Positions 1 to 11,745 of a DNA stretch of 64,000 nucleotides are shown one piece after another; the first letter of the stretch is position 1; every line of letters begins with the position of its first letter. The notes beneath the pieces were generated by a model that was not told where the DNA came from, made no database searches, and saw only the letters and a list, made by a program, of their open reading frames with translations. The translations under genes and the position numbers were made by a program. Origin of the DNA: Ctenosaura bakeri (lineage: Eukaryota; Chordata; Lepidosauria; Squamata; Iguanidae); contig CAOLHI010000959.1 in NCBI GenBank assembly GCA_948474755.1, positions 124,001 to 188,000 on the forward strand, written 5' to 3'.

Positions 1-623
1 TGACAATGGTTGATTATCTGGGAAAGATGGGACTCAGTGGTGTTTGAGGAACACCGTGGGACTCTGTTGCACATGTTGGTCATTCACTGGGGTAGTGGTA
101 GTAATGACCTAGGTTTGTTGTAAGAAGAAACCCTTATTTGGCAAATAATCCACAATATTAAGAACTTTCAGCACAATTGCATAACTGGCCTGGTGCAGTA
201 TAATGTGGTTTGACACTTTGTCCTAGCAGGTGTGGCAGGGGGGGTACAACCCAGTCTCTGTGTCTGGTCTTATTATTTCCTTGGTTGGTCAGCAATGCAG
301 AGGAAAATACTTTGAAAGTTCAACTTAACAACTGATCTCAACAGTGGAATGGATCCATGGTCTATTCTGTCCCATTTAAGAAGGTATCATTGAAAAAAGC
401 GTCCTTAGGGGAAAAAAGTAAAACTGAAAAGGAACTGTATTGCAATCTTTAACATTCCATGCACTGACCAGAATTAATTCTTCCATGGATGTTAAGCTTC
501 AGGCTCAAGTCATAGTGACCTGTGACAGTAGGGGGAACATATAGTCAGGTCATGTTTATTGAACGGACCACATCACAGTTCTTGTCTATACAGATAAGTA
601 TGAGAGGAAGGGTAATAAACTCT
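1..623. other. Unique sequence, no feature recognised
   Basis: AT-rich sequence with no long open frame, recognisable repeat family or low-complexity run. I see nothing to annotate before the foldback element that begins at 624. Confidence 0.5.
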
Positions 624-805
624 GGACCTTTCTGCACTATACTGCTATAGTACTATTATTCCACTTTCAACATCCTATGGAATCCTGGGGTTTGTAGTTT
701 AGGGAGGGGCATTTAGAATTCTCATCAGTAAACTACAAACCCCAGAATTCCACAGGATGTTGAAAGTGGAATAATAGCACTATAATAGTGTAATGCAGAA
801 AGGCC
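624..805. mobile_element. Foldback MITE, copy 1 of the CACTACAC/TTCCACTTTCAACATCC family
   Basis: The two halves are near-perfect inverted repeats. The left arm runs from GGACCTTTCTGCACTATAC through TTCCACTTTCAACATCCTAT to the word GGGGTTTGTAGTTTA. The right arm reads the same on the other strand and ends GCAGAAAGGCC. The short centre holds TTAGAATTCTCA. There is no coding capacity. Five other close copies and two divergent ones lie in this window, so this is a mobile family. Flanks are TCT on the left and CCT on the right, so a 3-bp target duplication is only suggested here. Confidence 0.85.
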
Positions 806-2475
806 CCCTGTGTCAGGGCAGGGCAACATTTCCACACAACCCAATTTTGGACATAAAAAGATTATTAATCTTTGTGAAACTATGCTGTGATCGGTTGACT
901 CCACCAAAAATAGATAGCATTCTATTGGGACTGTGAATCTAGTGATAAGACTTTCTCCATTGTAATATTATCTAGAGAGAAATTTTGAGGAAACACTGAA
1001 GGCTCCTATCTGAGAGAAGCATCCAATACATTTTGAGACAAACATTTTTTTCTAGGGTATGTGGCTGTGCTATCTGTGCATCCCTAGGTTAGCTACTTTG
1101 GTCATGATATTGATAATGTCAAGCCTGGTCTTTAATGCCGCTCACTGGTCTCTTTAATTTTTTTAATAAGATTTCAATTTTTTCTTACCTCCAAGTTCTC
1201 TTTACAACTTGCTTCCACTTAGTTTCCTGATTGCTCTTTCCTACAAAATCCATTCTTGGGTCATTTCCGCTTCTAACCCATTTCCTTCAAGTTCTTTGCT
1301 TTGTCTATTTGCCTTGGCTATTTCCTCTCCCACAGTTAGCTTCAAATCCACTTCTTCAAGGTCTTTTTTAAAAAATATAGTCCCTCTTGACTTTATTTTC
1401 CAACACTATGTGGGGAACAGGAGGAACTATGCATATAAGCTGTTTTTAGTCTTCTCCTTTTCACCCCTTGTTTTTCTCCAATAGGGATGTAAGTCTTTCT
1501 TTAAATCATTCTTGGGCAGAAAAGTGAATAATTTCAAAATTCTCCCCCCACCCCACCTGAACAAGATTAAAAGAGCTCTTAAATTTGTTGCATTTAAATA
1601 CTTTTTTTGCAAAAATCCCATTTGTATGTTTTTTGAAAAGCAAACAAAATAAAGGAAAAAAAAGTAGCCTGTTGACCTCAACTGTCATGTGTCAAATCCT
1701 CTTAACAGTGCTGAAATAACAATCTCTATGTGGCATGGAGGGAAACCAACCTGTACTGTTTTTCAAGCAGCAAAATATTGGGGATGGTCAGCCATGGATC
1801 AAGACCTTAGGGTTGATCTGATTTATCATATGTTGCATTGGGGAAAATCTCCATTCTCTCCCCTAGTCTATACCAAAAATACTGTAAGAAGATGACTCTG
1901 GCTAATATTTGTCCTTATGAAATGTTAAATGGATGGTGTATAAACTGCACCTGCTTGGTTTTGATTTATGAAACATACTCCTTTATTTGATACATACATT
2001 TCTGGTAAAATGCACTTTCTTCATTTGTACCTTGTAGTACACTTCGATCTGGATGATCATTGACTATTCTTCTACATCAAATGGAAATGGTAGAAAATAG
2101 AGGCCTCAGTGTGGGAAGCTGGTTGATTCAACATAATTGTGGGGTCTCACTTCATAAAAGAGCTTGAGAAAACTTAATCTGGTCATTTGAAATGTCCTCT
2201 TCATTGTTAGATTTTAAGCTTGTAGAACCAGGCAGATATACAAGCAAGACAAACATCACTGAATGAGGTAACAGTAACACTAAAAAGAATTGTAATGTTT
2301 TACAGCAACCAGTGTTACTTCAAAATATAGATGCCACAAGGACCACCTCGCAATGCCAAATACCTCCTTGCAAAAGTAGGGAATGAATTAGCTCAAAGAG
2401 GAGGCTTGCGAGAGGGGGTAACTTAACGTGACCTTTCTACCAATGTTTATGGGCTCATGCAGGAAAGAACCAGAC
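806..2475. other. Unique AT-rich sequence
   Basis: Pyrimidine-rich from about 1137 to 1480. Otherwise no recognisable repeat or coding signature; all open frames are short and unlike any family I know. Confidence 0.45.
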
Positions 2476-2478
2476 AGA

Positions 2479-2953
2479 GGCCCTTTCCACACGGGGAAAT
2501 AACACGTGGTAGTGCGACCTCCGTAGGAGGTCATCTACACCGTAAAGTGGATTGGGGTGGATTACTTTAGAGTAATTCCACACCCCAATCCGCACTAGGG
2601 CACCTGGAAGTGGCGGTGCCGCATGCTTTTTAAAAACCACTTTTTATGTGGTTTTTAAAAGGCACGGGGCATGCAGCCCCATGCAGCCGTGTTGCAGTGC
2701 CCGGTGTGGATTTGCAGGCGCGCGCAAGGGCGTGCCTGCAGATTTGCTGGGGGCTGGATTTCCAGCTGGCGAGGTTCTCCGGTTGGTGGAGAGCCTCCGC
2801 AGTCATCAGCTGCCATTTTGGGCGCTGCCGGACACCGTGGGACGCCGACAAGTGTGGAGCAGCGAAACGCACTGCTCCACGCAGTGATGGATTAAGGTAA
2901 GCTCCGTTTCAGTGTGGCTTATCCCGTTTCTCCGCCCACGTGTGGAAAGGGCC
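2479..2953. mobile_element. Non-autonomous DNA transposon (GGCCCTTTCCACAC termini), copy A
   Basis: It begins GGCCCTTTCCACACGGG and ends with the inverse GTGTGGAAAGGGCC, flanked on both sides by AGA (2476-2478 and 2954-2956), a 3-bp target duplication. The interior is GC-rich and lacks a transposase. A hairpin near 2627-2661 (TTTTAAAAACCAC and its complement) recurs at the same relative place in the copies at 31969-32407 and 48817-49317. A 3-bp duplication with GG-starting ends fits PIF/Harbinger-type elements; the superfamily is inferred, not shown. Confidence 0.8.
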
Positions 2954-2956
2954 AGA

Positions 2957-4650
2957 GATTCAAAAGTAAACTAAAAATGTGTTTTATTGAGAAGAATTCA
3001 CTCATGCATGCACACAAGATATATACAGTCAAACATTCACACAAGAGCTAACCAAACAATAAAGGGAGGAAAAATTATAGATAAAGAGGCTGAGGTTTTT
3101 GGGTTATAATTACCAGTCCAGAAGAGTAGTGAAGAGCTGAAATGTGACTTGTCTTAGGTAAAACCTAAGGGCAGTTCTCATTCAGGACCCAGATGGACAG
3201 AGTGGTGGGTAGACCTTCAAGAGACTGTACTGGGCTTCCAGGAATCAGGAGTATTTGTACCAAAAAAATAGCCTGTGGCAGTGGAAGATACGTGCAGTTC
3301 CAAGTGTGGAAGAATGGGAGCTTCAGCACAGACAATGGACTATCAACCCACTAATGTTCGCAGTGTTTGGGTGACAAAGACATAATGTGTGTTGCAATAG
3401 CTGTATGTGGGTGCAACGAGGAAAGAGGAAGGAGTCCAGGTGCATAGGGGATGGCTACCTGTCAATCAGTTTCCGGGGGGCTTCTCATAATTGTGTTCCC
3501 TGGGAAATTCCAGCTTCTGCTTAAGCCTATTATCTACAGGAATAGCATCTATTTGCTTGACAAACGGCCCACTCATACCTGGAGTATGTCTTTGGCTGAG
3601 CAGCCTTTCTTTATCACGTTCACAGTCAGAGTTTTCTCTCTGTTGGTTTGACCTACTGGTCACCTTCAGGTTTGATTTTGATATCTGCCAATTAAAGTGT
3701 ATTGCCAATTAAATGTGATGCCAGTTAGATATGGTGCCCAGCTAAACCATGCCATTGCTAGTAGCCAGGCGTGGGTCCTAACACTAGCAATATGTAAACT
3801 TGATTCCCTGCCACAGGTCAGAAATTACCTGATGTATTTTCTGAAATGCTATATGATCACTGTGTTTAAAGACCAGAATGGAATTTCCCGTCTGTTCTTT
3901 CAATTTCTGTTTCTGCATGGAGAATATGAGCTTAATCAAAGTGTGTACTTCAAAACAAAGAATCAGGACAAAGTGTGTGTGTGGGGGGGAAATCTTCAGG
4001 ATTAAATTGTCTGGAATATCTATTGGTTGGTTGGTTGGCTGATTTTATATATTATCCAGTCATGCAGTTCTGATGTGAATATGCAGCCCCCTGAAAGATC
4101 AGTCTAACCATCATATTGTTTTGGAAAGTTCTTCATGCTTTATTGGACTGTGGATTGAAAATCTGTCTTGCAGGCAGTGCTAAACCGTGGTTTAGTATTA
4201 AAAGGACAAGCCATTCTTCTTCCATTCCTCCATGTCCCCTCCATTCCTTTGCACATGGCTGGAAGGGGGAAATCAGAAGCTTCTATTTATATTTTATATT
4301 AAGCAAAAAGTTAGCATAAAGTCTGAACCCCAAACCATGACTAATCTTACAGTTAGTGGAACACAAACTTCATAAACTATGGTTTCAAGTTGTTGCCTTT
4401 CCTTTCGTACTCTCATTAAGAATAGGTATAGTTTGTCCATATTCTGATGATACAGCAAGCTCTGTAGAACTGAAAATGCAAGTGAAAGCTTCCTCATGTT
4501 GGTGGAAGAGTGGAGAAAGGGAATATTTTGTAAGGATATAGTTGTTCAGTAAGTTTCTTCTTGAATATAGCAAGGACTAATTTTGTCAATTTGCTTCCCA
4601 CTGTAAGATAGTCTTTGAAAACCACACAGATTTTGAATTTGAGATTTTCT
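2957..4650. other. Unique sequence with minor simple repeats
   Basis: Contains a short GT run near 3974-3988 and a (TTGG)n run near 4022-4038. The frame at 3697-4005 has no family signature. No gene or dispersed repeat recognised. Confidence 0.45.
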
Positions 4651-4838
4651 GCCATTTCCACACTACACTGTTATTCCACTTTCAACATCCTATGGAATCC
4701 TGGGGTTTGCAGTTTAGGGAAGGGCATTTTGAATTATCAGTCAGAGAGCTCTTTAGCCTTAGTAAACACAAACCCCAGAATTCCACAAGATGATGAAAGT
4801 GGAATAATAGCACTACAACAGTGTAGGGTGGAAATGTC
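4651..4838. mobile_element. Foldback MITE, copy 2 of the CACTACAC family
   Basis: Left end GCCATTTCCACACTACACTG, right end the inverse with CAGTGTAGGGTGGAAATG. The arms share TTCCACTTTCAACATCCTAT and GGAATCCTGGGGTTTG with copy 1. The centre carries AGAGAGCTCTTTAGCCT, a palindromic spacer also seen in the copies near 47000 and 49520. Confidence 0.85.
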
Positions 4839-6096
4839 CTTATTCTGTGCAAAATTTACATGTGTTTGTTTTGAACAAAAAATGGCATTTTATGTGTGGA
4901 AAATAAGATATCAATGCAGAAATATTAATTCCTGCACAGAGAATGCTGTTTTCTATGCAAATCAACCAGGTCTACATTTTAAGTGAAACAACCCACAATT
5001 ACAGTATTTTCTGTGCAGAAAACAGGATTTTCTGCACAGGAATTAATATTTCTCTATTGAAATGTCATTTTCCATTCAGAAAATGCTGTTTCCTGTATGT
5101 AAACTGCTGCTTTCTACACAAAACAATCACTTACAAATATTTCACAGAATAAAACCCAAAATGCAAAGATTCTCATCAGTCAATGATTTTTCTTGTCAGA
5201 GTTTCTCACTCAAAAAACCATGATGTTTGACCAATTTAAAAAAAATATTTTCAAATATTCTTTCCATCCCTAGGCAACAAACAAACTGAAAATGTTATAC
5301 AGGGCTCCTGCTGACTGAATGCCATTGTTGACTTTTTCTCTTTCAGGATTTCAAGAATTACAATGATTGTTTCTGCTTCCACCTCCAATTGTGCCCATGA
5401 TGTTTAGCCCTGGTTGATGATTTTGTTGATGATTTTGTTGACGGTTGTAGTTGAGTTTAGATCCACTTTCAATACGCATGCTTCTTTTCAACAACTGTTT
5501 TCTCCCAATAGAGATATGATTAAGCTGTGGTTTGTGTTTCCTTCCATCCCTCTGCCACTCCCTCAGTGAAAACACCTACCTCCCCCCACTCCTTCCCAAG
5601 TATCCAAGATCCACATCTTGCACATCTTTTTTTAAAAAGGTAATGCTTTAGTCATAGTGCTAAAGCGCTGTGCCTCTTTAACTATAAAACCATAAAAGAA
5701 AGGGAGAGGGAAAAAAGAATGAAATTTTAGTTGAAAAGTTAAGGAGAGGACCAAGTTCAGTGGAAAACTTCTGTGACACTTGCTAAATTGTTAAGCTGTA
5801 GTGTTAAGGCATCCTTGCCATTCCCTCCATGAACTCTTTGAAGACCCAGTTTTGGGGAAAGGGGTATGTGGAAAAAGTGATCAATTGAAAGAAAAACTCA
5901 CCACATTCTCCCCCATGCTCCAACCCATGTTCTTTGTCTTGCAAAGTTGATTTTTTTAAAATATAGCCTAAAAGAAAGAAAAGAAGAAGTAGTAGTAGTA
6001 GTAGTAGTTTTCAGTCTGGAAACCAGAAATGAAATGAAACTCGCCATGGTGAAGATCACACACACATCACATACCTAATATCACCAGTGGGACACC
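4839..6096. other. AT-rich sequence with TTCTGCACAG inverted repeats and an AGT run
   Basis: Between 4840 and 5130 the words TTCTGCACAG and GAAAATGCTGTTT recur on both strands. For example 4915-4940 is inverted and nearly repeated at 5031-5057 around AATATTAATTCCTG. An (AGT)n run occupies 5988-6009. No coding feature recognised. Confidence 0.5.
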
Positions 6097-6111
6097 AAAA
6101 GTATAGGAGGA
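6097..6111. repeat. Left target-site duplication of the L1 at 6112-10161
   Basis: AAAAGTATAGGAGGA here is repeated exactly at 10162-10176, immediately after the poly-A of the L1. It marks one retrotransposition event. Confidence 0.9.
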
Positions 6112-6127
6112 ATGAATAAATAAATAA

Positions 6128-7690
6128 ATAAATAAGGAAAGAACAAAAATAATTACCAAAAATATAAGAGAAAAAGAAGAGGAGAAGTTGCTTAGATTAA
6201 CGGGATTTACGATAGTTAAAAGGGTAAAATATTTAGGTACAACAATTACAAGAAATAATGTAGACTTATATGAAAACAACTATAAAAAAGTGTGGAAAGA
6301 AATAAAGGAAGATCTTAAAAAATGGGAAAAATTGGAACTGTCACTATTAGGGAGGATATCAGTAATCAAAATGAATATATTGTCCAAATTAAACTTTTTA
6401 TTTCAGAATTTACCAATAATGAGAAACGACGGTCCATTTAAAGAATGGAATAGATATAAAAGGAAATTTATATGGAATGGGAAAAGATCTAGAATAAAAA
6501 CAAAGGTGTTGGAAGATACAAAAGAAAGAGGTGGAATGGGTCTCCCAAACTTGAAGCTTTATTATTATGTGAATAATATAGATTGGGTAATAGAGTGGAT
6601 AACATTAAAGAATAATAGACTGTTATATCTTGAGGGAGAAGAATTATATTTTGGGTGGCACGCATACATATGGTATGAGAAACATTCAATTGAAATTTTT
6701 TTTAAAAATCACATTCTAAGAAGAGCATTAATAACAACATGGTTAAAATACAAAGGACAATTATATTTAAAAACATCATTATGGATCTCAGTGCATGAGG
6801 CATTTTATAAGAAGGAAAAACCAAAGACAGAATCACGGATAACGTATAAAGACATATTGAAAGTACAAGGAGGTGTGGTAACTTTTAAAAGAAAAGATGA
6901 ATTAAAGAAAGAGGGCTTGGATACGCATTGGTTACTAATTAGACAACTATGGGAAAAATATAAGAAAGATAATAAGGAAGAAGGATTTGAAATTAAGGAG
7001 AATGAATTTGATAAGATATTAAAACCTGAAACAGAGCACAGGTTAGGCCAGATATATAAAATTTTACTTTCAAGGCAAAATGAAGAAAAAGTGGTTAAAA
7101 AAACCATGGTAAAATGGGCACAAGATACAAAAACTATTATAACAATGGAACAATGGGAAGAATCTTGGAACACCACATGGAAACTGACAATACTGGTTAG
7201 CTTAAGGGAAAATTACTATAAGATGTTACATAAATGGTATATCACACCCTTGCAAATAGCAAAAATCCAGAAAAATGCAAGAGATGTATGCTGGAAATGT
7301 GAAGAAAGAGGTACATTCTTCCATATTTGGTGGAAATGTAAACAAGTGAGGAAATTCTGGGAAATGATACATAATAAAATACAAGAAATGTTAAAAATAA
7401 GGTTTGCAATGGTACCCCAAATATATTCGTTAAATATGATAGAAGAATTAGGGATAAGTAAATTACAAAAGAAAATTGTATTATTTATGATAACGGCAGC
7501 GAGAATGTGTTATCCCCAGGTATGGAAACAGAATATAATACCTAGATTAGAAGACTGGTTATTTAAACTTTATGATATGGTTGAGGCAGATATGGTAATT
7601 GGATCATTAGAGGATAATAAGAGAAAGAAAATATTGGAAGCATGGAAAATGGTACTCCTGTTGTGGGAAGCTTGCTGGGGGAGAAGGTGA
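6128..7690 (+). pseudogene. L1 ORF2 C-terminal region (5'-truncated), uninterrupted frame
   Basis: The reading frame is open from about 6128, where the 5' truncation lies, to the stop at 7688-7690, roughly 520 codons without a break. An apparent start at 6188 (TTG) is only internal. The segment KRVKYLGTTIT, then LSLLGRISVIKMNIL, is typical of the L1 region just after the reverse-transcriptase core. Near the end a C-x2-C-x7-H-x4-C motif (about residue 368 counted from 6188, around CWKC and HIWWKC) matches the conserved cysteine motif of L1 ORF2. The RT catalytic core and endonuclease are missing, so the copy cannot act alone. The intact frame implies a fairly recent insertion. Confidence 0.88.
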
Positions 7691-8689
7691 TAACTTTTAT
7701 GAGATAAAAATATGGTTTATGTAAAAGATTGTAAAAGACTGATGAACTGAAACTGATAAGGAGTCTTAGAGGCAGAGAAACATTATTTGTTAAAAATGTA
7801 ATAATGGTCAAGAAAAGGAAAAGGAAGAAGGAATAAAAGGTGTAAGGAATTGGAAAATATGTGTTGAATATATGTTGAATATATGCGAAATATCTGAAAT
7901 ATAAACAGTCTAAATGAAGGAAATTATAAATAAGGAAGCATGATTTACCTGAGTTTCGGAAGGGAGGGATAGAGAGGTTAGTAGTTTTTAGAAGATAGGT
8001 TCAGTAGGGGAATATAAGTTGGGAGTTGGGGGGGGATTAATAGATATTATTGGTGGAAAAAGAAAGGAGGAGAGGGGGGAGGTCAAGAATGGTGGGAAGG
8101 TAAGGGTAGGGACATAGAGGTTTAGTACATATTTTCCGGCGTATAAGACGACTGGGCGTATAAGACGACCCCCAACTTTTCCAGTTAAAATATAGTTTGG
8201 GAGATACTCGCCGTATAAGACTACCCCTCTTCCAACGCACACCAAATAAAAATTAAAAAAAACATCAGATCTATCCATCCTGGCAGAACCTTTAAAAAAA
8301 ATCCCCTTTTCTCTCTCTGCCATAGCATTTTCTCTTTGGCACTTACCTGCCAGTGCAGGGAGAGTGGAAGGGAGAATATTTACAGTATTTATGCTTCCCA
8401 TAAGCATAAAAAATAATTACTCAAATACATGTTACTATCTTACTTAGTTTTCCCATAGCAAAGAAAATACTTCGCAAAATCCACTAATAGGCTGGTGCTT
8501 ATATGAAACGTACTAATGCCAATGATTAAGAATTCCAGTAATGTGGGAACCTACAGAGGTTTGGTAGATCGAACTCTCAATATGCCTAAATGAAACAGCA
8601 GCTAAAGGTGGGATGGGAACAAAATAAAGAAAGCTGCTTTTCACCCAAAAAGCGAAAGTGAGCTTCCCAGAAATTAAACCTTTCCTCCC

Positions 8690-8697
8690 TGACGTCA
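8690..8697. promoter_or_regulatory. CRE-like palindrome inside the transposon cargo
   Basis: TGACGTCA is the consensus cAMP-response element. It lies about 180 bp before the GC-rich block. A chance match is possible. Confidence 0.35.
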
Positions 8698-8869
8698 CGG
8701 AACCCAGCGCTTTCCTGAATGAATCCAGGAAGAGGGCTGATAAAACTCAGAACTAAAGTAGCAAAGGCAAAACAGCTACTAAATGAAAGCTCTGGTAAAG
8801 GTAGAACACCTTAAAATAACAACGTGTGTAGACCCCCCCCTTTTCCAGAATGGTTCTACCCTACAGACA

Positions 8870-9965
8870 TTTACACACCCCTTCCAAACACGGGTCTGTC
8901 CCCGCCCCACCGTGACACAAACACAGTTGCTGGACGGCTCCCGAGCATGCCCCTTCTCCCCTCCCACACCCCGCCTCCGCACCAATGGTGCCTGCCCAGA
9001 CCCACAGCACACCCCTCCCCCTCCCCGCAGAATGATTCCTTCCATGCCAGGCCCAGCAACTCTCCCCTCAGCCCTCGCCACGAGAAGTCCTCCCTTCCTC
9101 GCTTCTTTGCCCGCCCGCTCGCCCGCTCTTCGACTACCCCGCCTGGGACAATACGCGGGCGCAAACATGGCACTCACCCAATACAACAGCCGCCTCAGCG
9201 CTCTCGCCGCCGCCGAGTCCGCCTGCCCCGCGGCCGCGACAGGACCCACCAGCCGCTTCCCGGCATGAGCCCTCCCGCGTTCGCCTGAGGGAGCCACAGC
9301 GACATGGCTGACAGGCCCTCCTTTCGCTCTGAGACACCGGGCTGGGTCCGGTCTAATGGTGGCAGCAACGCTCCTGTTCCAGCGGCGGTGCTTGCTAGTG
9401 CCAGGCAGAGCAGGACCCGAGGAGGGAGAGGCGGAGGACACCGTGTCTTTGTGGCCGCCTGGTCGTGGCGGTGGCGGAGGTGGCGGTTGCTGGATCCGGC
9501 TGCAGAGACGCATTCGGGGCAGGAGGCGGAGCGCATTGCGAAGGGCCGCAGTCCGGCTGCGGGTTGGGCGCTGAGGCTCCCGTGGCCGAGAATCTTCCCC
9601 TCCTCCCCCCCTCGGCACAAACAATGAGGCGGCTTCAGCACAGCACTTGCTCCGGCGGGGGAGGGGAGGAAGGGAATGTGCAGGAGGAGGGGGAAGGAGG
9701 AGGAGGAACAGGACATGAGAGCAGCGGGCGCCTCCCAGCCCCTCAGACGACGGCGGCAGTGGTGGTGGCGGTGCCCCTACCTGGGCAGCGGGGGGGTGGA
9801 AAGCTCTGCGGGCTGGGGAATGGCGGCGGCGGCGCCTCTGCCTGGGCAGCGGGGGGGTGGAAAGCTCTGCAGGCCCAGGGAACGGCAGCTGTGGTGCCTC
9901 TGCCTGGGCAGCGGCGGGGGGAAGCTCTGTGGGCCCGGGGAACGGCGGCGGCGGCAGCAGTGGTG
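8870..9965. promoter_or_regulatory. CpG-island-like block, possible captured promoter/first exon
   Basis: About 1.1 kb of dense CG, with runs such as GCGGCCGCG (9229-9237) and CGGCGGCGG. On the minus strand a GGGTGAGTG splice-donor-like site (GTGAGT at 9173-9178) follows an open segment with several ATG codons between 9180 and 9310. The minus-strand frame 8779-10002 (407 codons) is proline/arginine-rich and is probably open only because GC-rich DNA has few stops. I do not recognise the protein. The block could be a captured host promoter plus exon, or an inherent GC-rich part of the transposon. Confidence 0.5.
9780..9965. repeat. Three tandem units of about 62 bp in the GC-rich cargo
   Basis: CCTGGGCAGCGG starts at 9780, 9841 and 9903. 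Each unit continues with a GGAAAGCTCTG-like word and a CGGCGG or CGGCAG stretch. The last unit runs into GGTGCCTCACACC. Confidence 0.8.
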
Positions 9966-10176
9966 CCTCACACCCGGCGTATAAGACAACCCCCACACAC
10001 ACACTTTTGAAAAGTTTTTCGGGGGTTAAAAAGTCGTCTTATACGCCGGAAAATACGGAATTGTTTGTTGTTATATAGTTAAAATTGTATATGTATTTTA
10101 TGTATAGGTATTCTATGTACATGTATTTTAAATGTATATGTGTTTAACTAAATTTAAAAAAAAAAGTATAGGAGGA

Positions 10177-11686
10177 GGATCCAAGACGATGGATACAGAT
10201 TTGTGTCAATTAGCCTAAGCTTTATCAGTACATGTTCCAGTTACATGTAGGTCTTGAGGTCTGGAAGATTATTCCAGAGTGTTCTGAACTTGGGGTAGAC
10301 CCATTCCAGGCCTCTACAAGAGATTTGTATATTACCCAGACAAGTATGAGAGAGTAATATAGAAAATTTTTAAACTGAGTAATAAAGAGTAATAAATGAA
10401 GCAGTGTTTCATACTAGGGGAAAGCTTCTTTTCTATCCTCCTCTCCCCATTATAGTGGGATATTCCCCATGAAACCACACATCACATAGATGCTCCAGGC
10501 CCATTCCTAGCCCTGGAAAGGAAGACAGTCATATCTGAAAGCAGGTATTATTATTATATTATATAGCTAAACTATAAGAACAAGAAGACACTCTCATATG
10601 AAGAAGTTCCAGCAAAATTCCACCCAACCTTGACACATATCTCTGATAACTTGGCCCATGGGAGGTGAGAGAATTAAAGCCTGCTAGTTGCCGAAGGAAA
10701 GCGTGTGGACCTAAATAACTCCAACCACTTCTTATTTCTTCCAATGCCAGGGTGCATAGTTTAATGATGCCTAGTTTCAATGTTGCCTATTTTATAAGTA
10801 ATGTGACTGTTTCCTACACATTCTAGTTTGTGTTACAAATGGTCTGTGAAGTGTTGATGTTGTCTTTTACATGCCTCCCATTGAATGGGGAAAAAAGAGT
10901 ATTGGAGAGGTATTTTAAGGTAGGTACAGGGTGGTTTCACTCAGAACTTCTTAGAGGTAGATTCAAAATAGCACAAGGCATTTTTGTACCTAAAGCAAAG
11001 GAGCAAATAGTGGCCCACTCCAAGTCCAAGCACATGATATCTAAAAGAGCAAAAACTAAGGAATGCCCAATAAAATCCAAAAGAGAGAAAGAAAGATGTT
11101 TCAAGATGCTGAAAAGATTTTTTTTAGTTAGCTGAAAAATCATACAAGGACTACATATGCGTGCATGATATCACATTACATTATATAGATATAGACATAT
11201 TTTAATATATTTGCACATTTTGGCTGGTAGAATGAAAAAAAATGTGAATAAAGACTGAAAGTAGAACATAAGATAACACACACACACAAACACATACACA
11301 CATATATATGTTATGAGCATGCAGAAGGAAAAAACCAAAAGAACTGACAACATCCAAGGGCATAGGGTTGTATCTGGGCCAGAAGGAAAGGCATGGTCTG
11401 AAAACTCTAAAATATCTTATCAAAATCAGAGATAACTGATTTTATTATTAAGACCAAAGATTGGGATCAAAGAATTTAATTTTAATATCCACTTCACTTC
11501 CTTTTTCAGCAGAACCATCTCACCAGTAGAAATTTCCCCTTCACTATTGCTCAAATTCTAAGTTTTCTTGCAAAATGGTGATATTCCAGGAAGTGGCTGA
11601 TGAAATCGCTGGCAAAACTGCCCTGGAAATGTTTTACTCCCCACTCCTAGAATTGTAGCAAATGATAATATCACATAATGTGATTT

Positions 11687-11745
<59 letters not shown>

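Larger units (their letters stand above)
8132..10053. mobile_element. 1.92-kb TA-flanked DNA transposon with perfect 21-bp terminal inverted repeats and GC-rich cargo
   Basis: The terminal repeats are perfect over 21 bp: TTTTCCGGCGTATAAGAC plus GAC at 8132, and its inverse ending at 10053. Both are flanked by TA (8130-8131, 10054-10055), as for Tc1/mariner/pogo-type insertion. The word GCGTATAAGAC or a close variant is repeated below the ends (8156-8169, 8210-8222, 9975-9990). No transposase is recognisable. The middle (about 8870-9965) is extremely GC- and CpG-rich, unlike the surrounding AT-rich DNA, and looks like a promoter CpG island. The element sits in the 3'UTR of the L1. Superfamily assignment is an inference from TSD and ends. 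Confidence 0.85.
6112..10161 (+). mobile_element. 5'-truncated L1 retrotransposon, interrupted by a DNA transposon
   Basis: Non-LTR retrotransposon of the L1 clade, keeping only the C-terminal part of ORF2 plus the 3'UTR. Bounds come from the 15-bp duplication at 6097-6111 and 10162-10176 and the A-rich tail at 10155-10165. The 5' junction carries an (AATA)n run (6112-6135). The 3'UTR is split: 7691-8131 lies before and 10054-10161 after the TA-flanked element at 8132-10053. The L1 itself is therefore about 2.1 kb and older than that insertion. Confidence 0.9.

Noticed and set aside
3697..4005. 102-codon frame as a possible exon or gene
   Set aside because: No domain, no codon signature, no splice context and no matching frame nearby.
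6112..7690. Active L1
   Set aside because: ORF1, the endonuclease and the RT catalytic core are absent through 5' truncation.
8779..10002. 407-codon open frame on the minus strand as a real protein gene
   Set aside because: The composition is proline/arginine/alanine runs over tandem GC-rich repeats, other phases are also open, and no domain is recognisable. The openness is explained by GC richness.
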